Of a DNA stretch of 47,813 nt, positions 35,200-44,472 are shown one piece after another. Made by a program: the position numbers and the translations under genes. The DNA is from an uncultured Lachnospiraceae bacterium. GTDB lineage: Bacteria > Bacillota > Clostridia > Lachnospirales > Lachnospiraceae. The number at the start of each line of letters is the position of its first letter. Position 1 is the first letter of the stretch. Location: assembly GCA_949471785.1 (NCBI GenBank), contig CASWRE010000025.1:1-47813 (forward strand), written 5' to 3'. Below the pieces are notes generated by a model. The model was not told the DNA's origin. It did no database searches and worked only from the letters and a program-made list of their open reading frames with translations.

Positions 35200-37290
35200 T
35201 TACGCATCCACATCTTCAATCTGAGAAGCCCTCGCCTCGATCTCTTTCGACTGGATATCCGAAGGAGCCTGCTCATAGCGGGCAAACTCATAGGAAAAAT
35301 CACCGCTTCCTCCGGTCATGGAACGAAGCACCGTGGAATAACCGTGGATCTCCAGCATAGGCACATCAGCCTCAATAATCGTATTGCCCTTGTGATCCGG
35401 GTTCATGCCCAGCACACGTCCGCGCCTCTTATTCAAGTCGCCCATCACATCGCCGGTATACTTGTCGGCCACCGTCACTTTCATATTGACAATGGGCTCC
35501 AGAAGTACGGGAGAAGCATCCATAAAGCCTTTCTTGAAAGCCATCCTTGTCGCCTGCTTAAAAGCCATCTCGGAGGAATCCACCGGATGATAAGAACCGT
35601 CATAGAGGACTGCTTTCACGCCCACTACCGGGTAAGCTGCCAGAGGACCGGACTCCACGGATTCCTGCAATCCCTTCTCAACGGCCGGGAAATAATTCTT
35701 CGGCACGGCGCCGCCTACCACCATTTGCTCAAAAGTGTAGGTAGATTCCAGATCGCCGGAGGGCTCGAAACGCATCTTCACATGGCCGTACTGACCATGG
35801 CCGCCGGTCTGCTTCTTATACTTCGCATCCACATCGGAATTCTTGCGGATCGTCTCACGGAAAGCCACCTTCGGCTTTACCAACTCCACATCTACTTTAT
35901 AACGCTCTTTCAGCTTACTGATCACGATATCCAGCTGCTGATCGCCGATACCATAGATCAGAGACTGATGATTGGCAGAATCATTGACCAGCTTAAGGGT
36001 CAGATCCTCCTGAGCCATCTTGCTCAGCGCCTGGGCCGCCTTATCCAGCTCATTCTTATTGGGCACTATGTACCGCATGCAATTATAGGGTGCGGACACC
36101 GCCGGCTTGGTATAGAGCACCTGATTATTCTTCGAGGCGCAAAGAGTATCGCCGGTCCGCGCGTCCAGTTTGCCGATGGCGCCGATATCCCCTGCAAACA
36201 GCTCGCTCACTTCAACAGGCTTATTTCCTTCCAGCACATACAGCTTACCGAGACGTTCTTCCTCCTCCTGAACAGAATTATACATCGTATCATTAGTCTT
36301 GAGCACGCCGGAGCATACCTTGATCAGAGAATACTTTCCGATGAACGGGTCAACAATGGTCTTAAATACGACGGCGGATTTCGCTTTGGCAAAATCATAA
36401 TCCGCCTGATAAATCTCGCCCGTATCCTTAGTCATACCCACCCTCTCTCTCTGAGTCGGGTTGGGCATAAAGTCTACAATATCATCCAGCAGATTGGTGA
36501 CGCCGTACAAAATATTAGGCGCACCCATACTGACGGGTACCAGGGAACCGTCCTGAATATTCATGGAAGCTGCCATCATAATCTCGTCCACAGAGAACTC
36601 GTCGCCCTCGAAATACCTGTCCATAAATTCTTCGCTGGTTTCCGCCACGGATTCCATCAGAATATCTCTGTATTTCTCCAGATATTCCTGGCAATAATCC
36701 GGGATAGGACATTCTTCATGAACGTCCTTCGCCAGGAACTTACGCCCCTTATTCTTCACGATATTTACATAACCGGTAAACTCTTCATTCTGGCGAATAG
36801 GCATATGAAGAGGCGCAATCTTCTTGCCATACAGCTCGGTCAGATCTTCAATGACCTTCCGGTAACTGACCGTATCATTGTCCATACCTGTCACAAAGAA
36901 CATACGGGGCAGTTTAAACTTCTCACACAGGTCCCAGGCCTTCTGTGTACCAACCTGTACGCCGGATTTGCCGTTTACCACAATGATAGCGGCGTCCGCC
37001 GCCGATACGGCTTCTTCCACCTCGCCTACGAAATCAAAAAATCCCGGCGTATCCAGCACGTTGACTTTGCAGCCGTGCCACTGCACCGGGATCACCGATG
37101 TGGATATTGAAAATTTGCGTTTGATTTCCTCTTTATCGTAATCGCTGACCGTATTTCCGTCCGTGACTTTACCCATTCTGCTGGTAATACCGGACAAATA
37201 CGCCATCGCTTCAGTCAAAGTCGTCTTACCGGCTCCGCCGTGTCCAAGGAGTACTACATTGCGAATTTTGTCTGATCTGTAAACGTCCAT
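35200..37290 (-). CDS. EF-G-like translation GTPase (paralogue)
   Basis: The 696-aa protein has EF-G architecture: a G domain with P-loop GHGGAGKT (16-23) and G3 DTPG (80-83), then domains II to V, including the ACT-like C-terminal fold. The G4 motif, normally NKxD, reads TGMD (134-137), so guanine recognition may be changed. It is therefore called EF-G-like rather than FusA; the main fusA normally sits with rpsL, rpsG and tuf, none of which is here. I set the start at the ATG at 37290 with GGAGG eight bases before it; an in-frame TTG upstream is unlikely. Its role could be a ribosome-associated or stress GTPase. Confidence 0.9.
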   Translation of the reverse strand: MDVYRSDKIRNVVLLGHGGAGKTTLTEAMAYLSGITSRMGKVTDGNTVSDYDKEEIKRKFSISTSVIPVQWHGCKVNVLDTPGFFDFVGEVEEAVSAADAAIIVVNGKSGVQVGTQKAWDLCEKFKLPRMFFVTGMDNDTVSYRKVIEDLTELYGKKIAPLHMPIRQNEEFTGYVNIVKNKGRKFLAKDVHEECPIPDYCQEYLEKYRDILMESVAETSEEFMDRYFEGDEFSVDEIMMAASMNIQDGSLVPVSMGAPNILYGVTNLLDDIVDFMPNPTQRERVGMTKDTGEIYQADYDFAKAKSAVVFKTIVDPFIGKYSLIKVCSGVLKTNDTMYNSVQEEEERLGKLYVLEGNKPVEVSELFAGDIGAIGKLDARTGDTLCASKNNQVLYTKPAVSAPYNCMRYIVPNKNELDKAAQALSKMAQEDLTLKLVNDSANHQSLIYGIGDQQLDIVISKLKERYKVDVELVKPKVAFRETIRKNSDVDAKYKKQTGGHGQYGHVKMRFEPSGDLESTYTFEQMVVGGAVPKNYFPAVEKGLQESVESGPLAAYPVVGVKAVLYDGSYHPVDSSEMAFKQATRMAFKKGFMDASPVLLEPIVNMKVTVADKYTGDVMGDLNKRRGRVLGMNPDHKGNTIIEADVPMLEIHGYSTVLRSMTGGSGDFSYEFARYEQAPSDIQSKEIEARASQIEDVDA

Positions 37291-37322
37291 GATTAAAACC
37301 TCCAATATTTCGATATAGTCAT

Positions 37323-37351
37323 ATTCTACTAGACAATCGGCCTCACTTCAA
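37323..37351 (-). promoter_or_regulatory. Promoter of the EF-G-like gene
   Basis: On the minus strand TTGAAG and TAGAAT separated by 17 bases, about 35 bases before the start. Confidence 0.6.
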
Positions 37352-37469
37352 GCAAATTATTCAAAACACACAAATATATTAGAATTATTAATAAGTGACA
37401 TCGTTTTATAAATATTGTTCCATTCACATTCAGACAGAATATCGTTTAACAGACGCATGAGACCATGCC

Positions 37470-38189
37470 TTAATCTTCTCTGTCCATACCATACTCCATG
37501 ATTTCACCCGTGACCGCGTTGATCTGATACTCGTATTCCATCCTGTCCTTATAAAATTCTATTTCATACACATCATACCCGTCGTCATTCTCCAGCTTGG
37601 CCTTGGAAAAGCTGACCTCATCTTCTGTGAATCCGACATGCTCAAGGGCGATGGCCTTCGCTTTGTCAATTCCTATATAGGCGCCTGTACCCTGAGTATC
37701 CGAAGCGCCCGTCTGCCCGTCCTGCGCGCCGGTATGAGAATTATCCTGTGTAGCCGCGCCGGATTCACCTGCCGGCCTATCCCCCCGGCCGCCCTGGGCA
37801 GATACCGCCTGACTCTCTCCTTCCGTTTTTTCCGCAGTAATAATATCTGAGCCGCTGATATCCAGCACTTCCATCTGCTTTTTCACCACGGAGCCGTCCT
37901 CCGCTTTGATCCAGTACTCATACTCTGTGTTGTCGGCAACAAACTCTACTTCATAAACAAAATGGCCCTGCTCATGTCCATATTCGGCATGAACCCTTTT
38001 TGCCAGGACAGGATCTATCCCCGCATCCGCAAACGCAAAATTCTTTGCATTTTCTTCCCCGATAGAGGTATGTTTCACGGCAGTTCTTGCCGTTAATAAA
38101 ATTCCCAAACCAATAATAATCAGCAACAGGAACAGGCTGCCCATGGTTATGGCCGTGCGCTTAGGTGTGGAAAATAATTTCTTTATCAT
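37470..38189 (-). CDS. PepSY-domain membrane protein
   Basis: The 239-aa protein has an N-terminal membrane helix (about 17-34, LFLLLIIIGLGILL) and two PepSY domains outside the membrane (about 45-105 and 175-235), linked by a Gln/Gly/Ser-rich stretch. PepSY domains often inhibit extracellular proteases or sense envelope stress. It follows the RR-kinase pair by 139 bp, with a hairpin between, and may be its output or sensor partner. GGAAGG precedes the ATG at 38189. Confidence 0.88.
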   Translation of the reverse strand: MIKKLFSTPKRTAITMGSLFLLLIIIGLGILLTARTAVKHTSIGEENAKNFAFADAGIDPVLAKRVHAEYGHEQGHFVYEVEFVADNTEYEYWIKAEDGSVVKKQMEVLDISGSDIITAEKTEGESQAVSAQGGRGDRPAGESGAATQDNSHTGAQDGQTGASDTQGTGAYIGIDKAKAIALEHVGFTEDEVSFSKAKLENDDGYDVYEIEFYKDRMEYEYQINAVTGEIMEYGMDRED

Positions 38190-38226
38190 AACGAATCCTT
38201 CCTTTCTTAATATGCCCTGATATACA

Positions 38227-38269
38227 GAAAACGGCCACGCCGATCGTACCTTTCGTTTCGCCGTTTTTC
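38227..38269 (-). terminator. Hairpin between kinase and PepSY genes
   Basis: GAAAACGGC pairs with GCCGTTTTTC around a long loop, ending in four T residues on the minus strand. May attenuate read-through from the kinase into the PepSY gene. Confidence 0.5.
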
Positions 38270-38328
38270 TGTGTGCATTATATAATCGGATTATTAAAAC
38301 ATTATTAGAGAGAGAAAAAAGGAATTTC

Positions 38329-39735
38329 TCAGGGCATCGGCAATGTCAGGGTAAAAACACTGCCCTTTCCCGGCGTACTTTCCACAATCACTTCGCCCCC
38401 GTGAAACCGGGCAATCTCCTGGGCCATGGACAGGCCCAGTCCCAGACCGATCCCGGAACGGGAATTGTCCGCCTGATAAAAACGACGGAAGATTTTCTGC
38501 TGCTCTTCTCTGTCGATACCGATGCCATCATCGGCCACGGAAAGGCAAAGCTTCCCGTTCCCGAGCCAGAGCCGGACAAAAATATGCCCATCCTCCCGGC
38601 CATAGCGATAAGCATTGCTGATAAGATTGATAAGCAGACGGGAAAGAAGCTCACGGTTTCCATAAAACGTCACATCATTTTCCGCGTCAAACCGCAGGGA
38701 AATCCCTTTCTCCCGAATCAACGCCATATCCGTGCACACGGATGTGACCAGCTCCGTCACAGAGACATTTTCCTTTCCATATCGATCTGAATGACTGTCC
38801 AGCCGGGCGAAATCCAGCATATCATTGATCAGCCCCGACATCTTTTTTCCCTGCCTCTGTATAACCTTAAGAGCTTCCTCATACTCCCCGGCAGTCCTTG
38901 GCTCTTCAAGGATATACTCACACTGCGCCAGAATCACGGACATCGGTGTGCGGAGCTCATGAGAAGCGTTGGAAGTGAACTGACGCTCCGCCTCAAACGC
39001 CTTATCCAGCTTCTCAAACATATCGTTAAAGCTGTCGGCAAGCTGATGCAGTTCATCCTGACCGCCCCCCAGATCAATCCGCTTCTTCAGATCATTCTCT
39101 CTCCCGATCTGATCGGCCGTTCGGCATATCTCCTGAATAGGCCCCAAGGCCCTGGCGGCAATCCAATAGCCGCCCACAGAAGCCAGTAAGACCAGAAGGG
39201 GCAGAAAAATGATTGAAATCTGTATCAGCGTAGAATTTTGCACAGTTCCCTGTTCTTCCGACACAACCCCTCTGAGCCAGAGCTCTTCCAGTCCGTCTTC
39301 CGTCAGCTTTCTGTCAAAAATATAATATTTCCTGTCATCCACATGAATATGCTGGACATGACCGTCCGCAAAACCCACGCCGGAAACCTGTCGTGAGATC
39401 GGATTTTCTCCATACAGCAGCACGTCGTCTTCCTGATACAGGGCAGTATAAACCTGATTGACCGCATCCAGAAAATCATCGTCAATCTCCAGGTAACCCT
39501 CCCCATACCGGATAAAGTGATCCACGTCATCGCTCAGATTCACATCCGCAATGCTCTGATAAAATTCCACCTCATCTACATTGTCTTCCACGATCTCGAT
39601 CAGATTGTCCCGTATGGTTTTTTGCAATATCTGATCACTGACGAAAAAAATGGCCACATAGGTAAACAGCACCACCAGGATCAGTGCGGCCGTAAACCAG
39701 AAAGTAATCCTGAACCTGATAGAAAGACGCTTCAT
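38329..39735 (-). CDS. Sensor histidine kinase (OmpR-type partner)
   Basis: The 468-aa kinase has two membrane helices (about 12-32 and 178-200) around an extracellular sensor of about 145 residues, then HAMP, HisKA with the phospho-acceptor His259 (SHELRTP), and a HATPase with the N, G1 and G2 boxes (NLISNAYRYG, VADDGIGID, GIGLGLGLSMAQ). It overlaps the response-regulator stop by four bases (ATGA). The signal is not known; the neighbour PepSY protein suggests an envelope signal. Confidence 0.95.
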   Translation of the reverse strand: MKRLSIRFRITFWFTAALILVVLFTYVAIFFVSDQILQKTIRDNLIEIVEDNVDEVEFYQSIADVNLSDDVDHFIRYGEGYLEIDDDFLDAVNQVYTALYQEDDVLLYGENPISRQVSGVGFADGHVQHIHVDDRKYYIFDRKLTEDGLEELWLRGVVSEEQGTVQNSTLIQISIIFLPLLVLLASVGGYWIAARALGPIQEICRTADQIGRENDLKKRIDLGGGQDELHQLADSFNDMFEKLDKAFEAERQFTSNASHELRTPMSVILAQCEYILEEPRTAGEYEEALKVIQRQGKKMSGLINDMLDFARLDSHSDRYGKENVSVTELVTSVCTDMALIREKGISLRFDAENDVTFYGNRELLSRLLINLISNAYRYGREDGHIFVRLWLGNGKLCLSVADDGIGIDREEQQKIFRRFYQADNSRSGIGLGLGLSMAQEIARFHGGEVIVESTPGKGSVFTLTLPMP

Positions 39736-40412
39736 TTATTCTCACCCGCCCGCAGGACATATCCTCTCCCGCGGACAGTGCGTATGAGCTTTATCTCATG
39801 TCCGTCGTCGATCTTCTTGCGCAGATAGCTGATATATACATCCACTACATTAGTGCCGCCCTCATACTCGAAATTCCATATATGATTTTCAATTTTTTCT
39901 CTGGATAATACGATGCCCTGATTGAGCATAAAATATTCCAGCAGAGCATATTCCCTGGCAGATAAAATAATCTCTTTTCCGCCCCGTTTCACCGCGTGGC
40001 TGGCACAGTCCAAAGTCAGATCCTCTATGGATAGAATATTGCTCACCGTTCCAAAAGCAGTTCGCGTCATGGCCCGCAGGCGGGCAGACAGTTCCTCAAA
40101 AGAAAAGGGTTTGACAAGATAATCGTTTGCCCCGCTGTCCAATCCTCTGACACGGTCAGTCACAGCGTCCCTCGCCGTGAGAAAGAGCACCGGCGTTGTC
40201 TTTCCGGCATCCCGAAGGCTTTTCAAAACGGCAAATCCGTCTGCTTTCGGCATCATGATATCCAGAATGACAGCGTCATAGTCTGTGTAGGAAAGGACAT
40301 CTATGGCCTCCTCACCGTCCAGACAACTATCTACGCTGTAGCCGTCAGAAGTCAGCTTCCTGGTAATAATCCTGTTCAAATCCTGTTCGTCCTCAGCCAG
40401 TAAAATACGCAT
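39732..40412 (-). CDS. OmpR/PhoB-type response regulator
   Basis: The 226-aa protein has a receiver domain (1-115, phospho-acceptor Asp51 in VILDIMMPK) and a winged-helix DNA-binding domain (about 130-224, ending GRGYVLRAGENK). It is the first gene of an operon with the histidine kinase and probably the PepSY gene. AGGTG precedes the ATG at 40412. It is divergent from the second MATE gene, separated by about 70 bp. Confidence 0.96.
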   Translation of the reverse strand: MRILLAEDEQDLNRIITRKLTSDGYSVDSCLDGEEAIDVLSYTDYDAVILDIMMPKADGFAVLKSLRDAGKTTPVLFLTARDAVTDRVRGLDSGANDYLVKPFSFEELSARLRAMTRTAFGTVSNILSIEDLTLDCASHAVKRGGKEIILSAREYALLEYFMLNQGIVLSREKIENHIWNFEYEGGTNVVDVYISYLRKKIDDGHEIKLIRTVRGRGYVLRAGENK

Positions 40413-40479
40413 TTTACGATCACCTCATCTCTTTTCAATTTAAAACATTGGTTGTTACCGTTTATAAACTGCCACCTAT

Positions 40480-40508
40480 TTGACAAAAAGATCCATCTGT
40501 GCTCTAAT
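40480..40508 (+). promoter_or_regulatory. Promoter of the second MATE gene
   Basis: TTGACA and TCTAAT separated by 17 bases. The promoter lies inside an upstream open frame, so it also rules out a start before about 40515 and supports ATG at 40540. Confidence 0.75.
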
Positions 40509-40539
40509 AGAAAAAAACAAAAAGGAACACGATCAGCAT

Positions 40540-41919
40540 ATGGAACGAAACTCTCAAAAACAAAACCTTGGCGAGGACCCCGTAGGGCCTCTGCTGTTGA
40601 AACTGGCCATACCGACCATCATCGCTCAAATCGTCAACCTGCTGTACAATCTCGTTGATCGCATCTATATCGGGCACATCCCGGAAGTAGGCGATATGGC
40701 TCTGACAGGTCTGGGGCTCTGCTTTCCTGTCATTATGATGATCACCGCCTTCTCCAGCCTGATCGGAGCCGGCGGTGCACCCCGGGCCGCCATCTACATG
40801 GGAAAAGGGGACATGGACAGCGCCGAACAGATCCTGGGAAACTGTACGGCCATGCTCTTTGGTCTTTCCATAGCGCTCACCGTTTTGCTGGAATCCGGAG
40901 GGCCTGCAATCCTGCGGCTGTTCGGGGCCAGCGACAATACTTTTCCCTATGCCATTTCCTACATGAGGATCTACGTATTCGGGACAATCTGCGTCATGAC
41001 GACCCTGGGCCTGAATATGTTCGTAACCACTCAGGGATTTTCAAAAATCAGTATGATGACGGTGCTAATCGGTGCGGTGCTTAATATTATCCTTGATCCG
41101 ATCTTTATATTCGTACTTGGCATGGGCGTACAGGGCGCCGCTCTGGCAACGATACTCTCCCAGGGGGTGTCGGCCCTGTGGGTGCTGCGTTTCCTGACAG
41201 GAAAGAAAACCCGGCTGAAAATACGGCCGGTAAAAATGCGTGTCCGGCGCAAGGTGATCCTCCCTGTCCTGGCCCTGGGTGTGGCCCCTTTTATCATGAA
41301 TCTCACAGAAAGCCTTCTGAACGTGGCTTTCAATTCTTCTCTGGCAAAATTCGGCGGGGACGCAGCCGTGGGGGCCATGACTATCCTGTCCAGCATCATG
41401 CAGCTTCAGTTTCTACCCGTCCAGGGGCTGGGACAGGGCGCACAGCCGCTAATCAGTTTCAATTACGGCGCAGGCAAAATCGACCGGGTGAAAAAAACCT
41501 TCCGCATATTGCTGGCGTCCAGCCTGGTCTATACACTGATATTCTGGCTCATGGTGGAACTTTTCCCCGGGATATTTGTACGCCTGTTCAACAATAATTC
41601 GCCCACCCTGATCAGTCTGACAAAATGGGCCCTGCGCATTTATATGGGCGCTTCCGGTCTGTTCGGCATCCAGATGGCCGTACAGCAGACTTTCATGGCG
41701 CTGGGACAGGCAAAGCTTTCCCTCCTGATCGCCTGTCTGCGCAAGGTCATCCTCCTGATCCCGCTGATTTATATTCTGCCGTTTTTCTTTGCGAATAAAG
41801 TATTTGCCGTATTCCTGGCAGAACCGGTGGCGGATCTTTTATCCGTCGTCACAGCAGGAACTCTTTTTACTCTCAATATCAATAAAATATTGGCAAAACC
41901 TGCACTGGAACGCGCCTGA
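40540..41919 (+). CDS. MATE family efflux transporter (second)
   Basis: The 459-aa polytopic transporter starts MERNSQKQNLGEDPVGPLLLKLA and has about twelve membrane helices, with VGDMALTGLG and the repeated GLNMFVTTQGFSK pattern of the NorM/DinF group. It is only distantly like the first MATE gene. An in-frame ATG at 40480 coincides with the promoter and is rejected. The last codons and stop lie in repeat copy 3 (TGA within CCTGAATCATG). The substrate is unknown. Confidence 0.93.
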   Translation: MERNSQKQNLGEDPVGPLLLKLAIPTIIAQIVNLLYNLVDRIYIGHIPEVGDMALTGLGLCFPVIMMITAFSSLIGAGGAPRAAIYMGKGDMDSAEQILGNCTAMLFGLSIALTVLLESGGPAILRLFGASDNTFPYAISYMRIYVFGTICVMTTLGLNMFVTTQGFSKISMMTVLIGAVLNIILDPIFIFVLGMGVQGAALATILSQGVSALWVLRFLTGKKTRLKIRPVKMRVRRKVILPVLALGVAPFIMNLTESLLNVAFNSSLAKFGGDAAVGAMTILSSIMQLQFLPVQGLGQGAQPLISFNYGAGKIDRVKKTFRILLASSLVYTLIFWLMVELFPGIFVRLFNNNSPTLISLTKWALRIYMGASGLFGIQMAVQQTFMALGQAKLSLLIACLRKVILLIPLIYILPFFFANKVFAVFLAEPVADLLSVVTAGTLFTLNINKILAKPALERA

Positions 41920-42000
41920 ATCATGTTCTCACACAGCCACGCAGCAACCGAAGGCGTCCCCTGGGAAGCGCGTGGCCCGGGTGCGAAAAGTAACGTTTTT
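41914..42000 (-). repeat. Intergenic hairpin repeat, copy 3 (partial)
   Basis: On the minus strand the segment runs from GTTACTTTTC (near 41990) through a variable stem GCCACGC/GCGTGGC to GTGAGAACATGATTCAGG (ending 41914), the same two anchors as in copies 1 and 2. The remaining half is missing. It overlaps the end of the second MATE gene and touches the GH5 stop. Its orientation relative to the MATE gene is that of the other copies to theirs. Confidence 0.7.
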
Positions 42001-42010
42001 TCGCACATGC

Positions 42011-43009
42011 TTATTTCGCTTTTGTTTTCTTCACAAACCATTTTCCCCAGGCAGAGAGCTGACTGGTTTTCCAGCCCGTCGTCTTTTTCGCCGACGATTT
42101 CAGCAGGGCCGAACTTTCCTGCTTATTGGAAAGATTCCATGCCACGTAGCTGATCTTATTTTTGTTTAAAAATGTCATCCACCTGTTTCCCTCTTTCGTA
42201 TTTAGTCTCCCGTTTCCGGAAGCATCGGAAATTCCGAATTCGGAAACGAAAAGAGGAAGGCCCGCGTCCAGCGCTGCCTGAGCTTTTTTCCGCAGCTCTC
42301 CGCCATGGGTACCGGCATAAAAATGCAACGTATACATGACATTTTTATAACCTTTGAGCGGATTTTTCGCCGCGACATCCACATCCTGAGACCAGACAGG
42401 CGTGCCGACCAAAATCACTGCATCCTTATCCTGGGCGCGTATGGTTTTGATCACTTTTTTCGCATAGGTCCGTATTGTGCTCCACTTCGTTCCGCCGTTT
42501 GGTTCATTGCAGATTTCGTAAAGGACATGGGTATATTTTCTGTACTTCCTGGCCATCCGTTTAAAAAAAGCCAACGCCTTTTTCTCATGGGTACGGGGAT
42601 TCCCGTCGCTCAAAATGTGCCAGTCGATAATCACATACATCCCTGCCTTTTCAGCGTACTGCACACCCTGATCGATCCGCTTCTCCAGAGCTTTTCGATT
42701 GGCCGCGCTTCCGACACAGTAACCATTATAGTCGCTGGTGTACAGAGCGAGGCGCACCGCATTGATTTTCCAGTTTTTCTTCATATAGGTAAAAGCCTTC
42801 TGGTTCACATACTCCGGATACCAAGACAACCCATGCGTGCTGACTCCTTTTAATTGCACCGCCTTCCCTTTGGCATTCACCAACTGCGTCCCCTTTACTT
42901 TCAGTTTCGGCAGTTTCGCCGCCTGCACCCGGCAGCTGCTGAAAGCGACAAGAAAAGAAACACATACCATCATAAAACAGCCCGTCATCCATTTTCGATA
43001 TCGGTTCAT
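42011..43009 (-). CDS. Secreted GH5 family glycoside hydrolase
   Basis: The 332-aa protein has a signal peptide (about residues 1-30, ending FSSCRVQAA) and a GH5 fold with acid/base Glu169 in CNEPNG and nucleophile Glu257 in FVSEFG. It probably cleaves beta-1,4 glucans or mannans outside the cell. The protein is very basic at the C terminus (GKWFVKKTKAK). No carbohydrate-binding module is seen. It converges on the second MATE gene, with repeat copy 3 in between. The ATG at 43009 follows GGGGAGG. Confidence 0.92.
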   Translation of the reverse strand: MNRYRKWMTGCFMMVCVSFLVAFSSCRVQAAKLPKLKVKGTQLVNAKGKAVQLKGVSTHGLSWYPEYVNQKAFTYMKKNWKINAVRLALYTSDYNGYCVGSAANRKALEKRIDQGVQYAEKAGMYVIIDWHILSDGNPRTHEKKALAFFKRMARKYRKYTHVLYEICNEPNGGTKWSTIRTYAKKVIKTIRAQDKDAVILVGTPVWSQDVDVAAKNPLKGYKNVMYTLHFYAGTHGGELRKKAQAALDAGLPLFVSEFGISDASGNGRLNTKEGNRWMTFLNKNKISYVAWNLSNKQESSALLKSSAKKTTGWKTSQLSAWGKWFVKKTKAK

Positions 43010-43158
43010 CTGTCCTCCCCTTTCTTTTTAAAATATTTCATAAAAACATAGTACTATATTTTTCGGCGAATATCTATATTTTCTTGCTTATATGGCGGGT
43101 CATCCATGATCCCATACATTTTATCACGTTGTTTCGTTAAAATCTCCTCTTCCGGCCA

Positions 43159-43187
43159 TTGACTTTTCAAAAACCATGACTTAAAAT
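43159..43187 (+). promoter_or_regulatory. Promoter of tyrA-aroA
   Basis: TTGACT and TAAAAT separated by 17 bases, about 83 bases upstream of the tyrA start. Confidence 0.7.
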
Positions 43188-43233
43188 AATCCCCGTGCTT
43201 ATTTCATGCATAAAATGCAACAGAAAGGATAAT

Positions 43234-43258
43234 ATTCCGCCGTCATTTGCAGCGGAAT
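43234..43258 (+). promoter_or_regulatory. Hairpin in the tyrA leader
   Basis: ATTCCGC and GCGGAAT pair around an 11-base loop directly before the tyrA ATG (43270), and the nearest ribosome-binding-like sequence, GAAAGGA, lies upstream of the stem. It may bring that sequence closer to the start or regulate translation. Confidence 0.35.
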
Positions 43259-43269
43259 CAACGATCATT

Positions 43270-44370
43270 ATGGAAAACTTAACAGTCGGATTCATCGGAC
43301 TCGGGCTGATCGGCGGCTCCATCGCCAAGGCTCTTCGAAAATTTCATCCCAGCTGCCGGATTATGGCCTACTCCCGTACGCCGGAAACCGTGGAAACAGC
43401 CAAGCAGGAAGGGGTTATCGACATTGTCTGCGAAAAAGAAGACCCCTTTTTTTCCGCCTGTGACTATATCTTCATGTGTGCTCCCGTATCCAGCAATATT
43501 GAATATCTTCCGTTTCTCAAAGATAATATGCGTCCCGCCTGCATCCTGACCGATGTGGGCAGTGTCAAGACGCCGATCCACGACGCCATAGACAACATGG
43601 GGCTGTCTTCCATGTTCATCGGCGGCCATCCCATGGCCGGTTCAGAGAAAAGCGGTTATGCCAACGCTACAGACTATCTGATCGAGAATTCCTACTACAT
43701 CCTGACTCCCGGCGACGGCGTACCCCAGGAAAAGATCGACGATTTCTCCCGTCTGATATCTTCCATCGGCGGACTGCCCATCACCATTTCCTGCGGGGAG
43801 CACGACTATATCACCGCCGTGATCTCCCACCTGCCCCATGTCATCGCCTCCACCCTGGTCAATGCGGTACAGCGTCTGGACGGGCCGGAGGCCCACATGA
43901 AAATGATCGCCGCGGGAGGCTTTAAGGATATTACCCGTATTGCTTCCTCTTCTCCGGAAATGTGGCAGCAGATCTGCAGTGAAAACCAGGCAAATATCGC
44001 CCGGGTGATCGATGTTTACATTGACATGCTCAAAGAAGCCAGGGAGATGATCTGCGAAAAGGACAGTCCCGGAGTTTATCGGATGTTCGAGGATTCCCGG
44101 GATTACCGCAATTCTTTCGGGGACTCTTCTTCCGGCCCGATTAAGAAGATCTACTCTTTCTATTGTGACATCTATGATGAACCGGGCGGCATCGCGACCA
44201 TCACGATTATGCTGGCTATGCGGGGCATCAGCATTAAAAATATCGGCATCGTGCATAACAGGGCCTTTGAAGAGGGTGTGCTGAATATCGAGTTTTATGA
44301 TGAAGATTCCTGTCAGCAGGCTATGACGATTCTGCGCTCGCGCAATTATACGGTTCACGAGAAAAACTGA
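43270..44370 (+). CDS. tyrA: Prephenate dehydrogenase
   Basis: TyrA oxidises prephenate to 4-hydroxyphenylpyruvate in tyrosine synthesis, using NAD(P). The 366-aa product has the Rossmann motif GLGLIGGS (10-17), the GGHPMAGSEKSGY catalytic segment, and a C-terminal ACT domain (about 290-360) for feedback control. The ATG at 43270 is chosen because a longer frame upstream adds unlikely residues; the ribosome binding site is weak and a hairpin precedes the start. It is followed by aroA after about 100 bp. Confidence 0.95.
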   Translation: MENLTVGFIGLGLIGGSIAKALRKFHPSCRIMAYSRTPETVETAKQEGVIDIVCEKEDPFFSACDYIFMCAPVSSNIEYLPFLKDNMRPACILTDVGSVKTPIHDAIDNMGLSSMFIGGHPMAGSEKSGYANATDYLIENSYYILTPGDGVPQEKIDDFSRLISSIGGLPITISCGEHDYITAVISHLPHVIASTLVNAVQRLDGPEAHMKMIAAGGFKDITRIASSSPEMWQQICSENQANIARVIDVYIDMLKEAREMICEKDSPGVYRMFEDSRDYRNSFGDSSSGPIKKIYSFYCDIYDEPGGIATITIMLAMRGISIKNIGIVHNRAFEEGVLNIEFYDEDSCQQAMTILRSRNYTVHEKN

Positions 44371-44472
44371 GAGGGAACGCTTGCAGACGCCGCTGTATCC
44401 GGTTTCTCATAATCTGAACGGCCAAAGCAGCGCTGCGGCGAACGAACTTGTATGGAAGGTAGACATCACGTT

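Noticed and set aside
35182..37110. 642-codon plus-strand frame
   Set aside because: Shadow of the EF-G-like gene in the opposite strand; the His/Ile/Leu-rich product is typical of antisense reading.
40480..40539. Upstream ATG for the second MATE gene
   Set aside because: This segment contains the TTGACA/TCTAAT promoter, so the transcript should begin after it; homologues start near the ATG at 40540.
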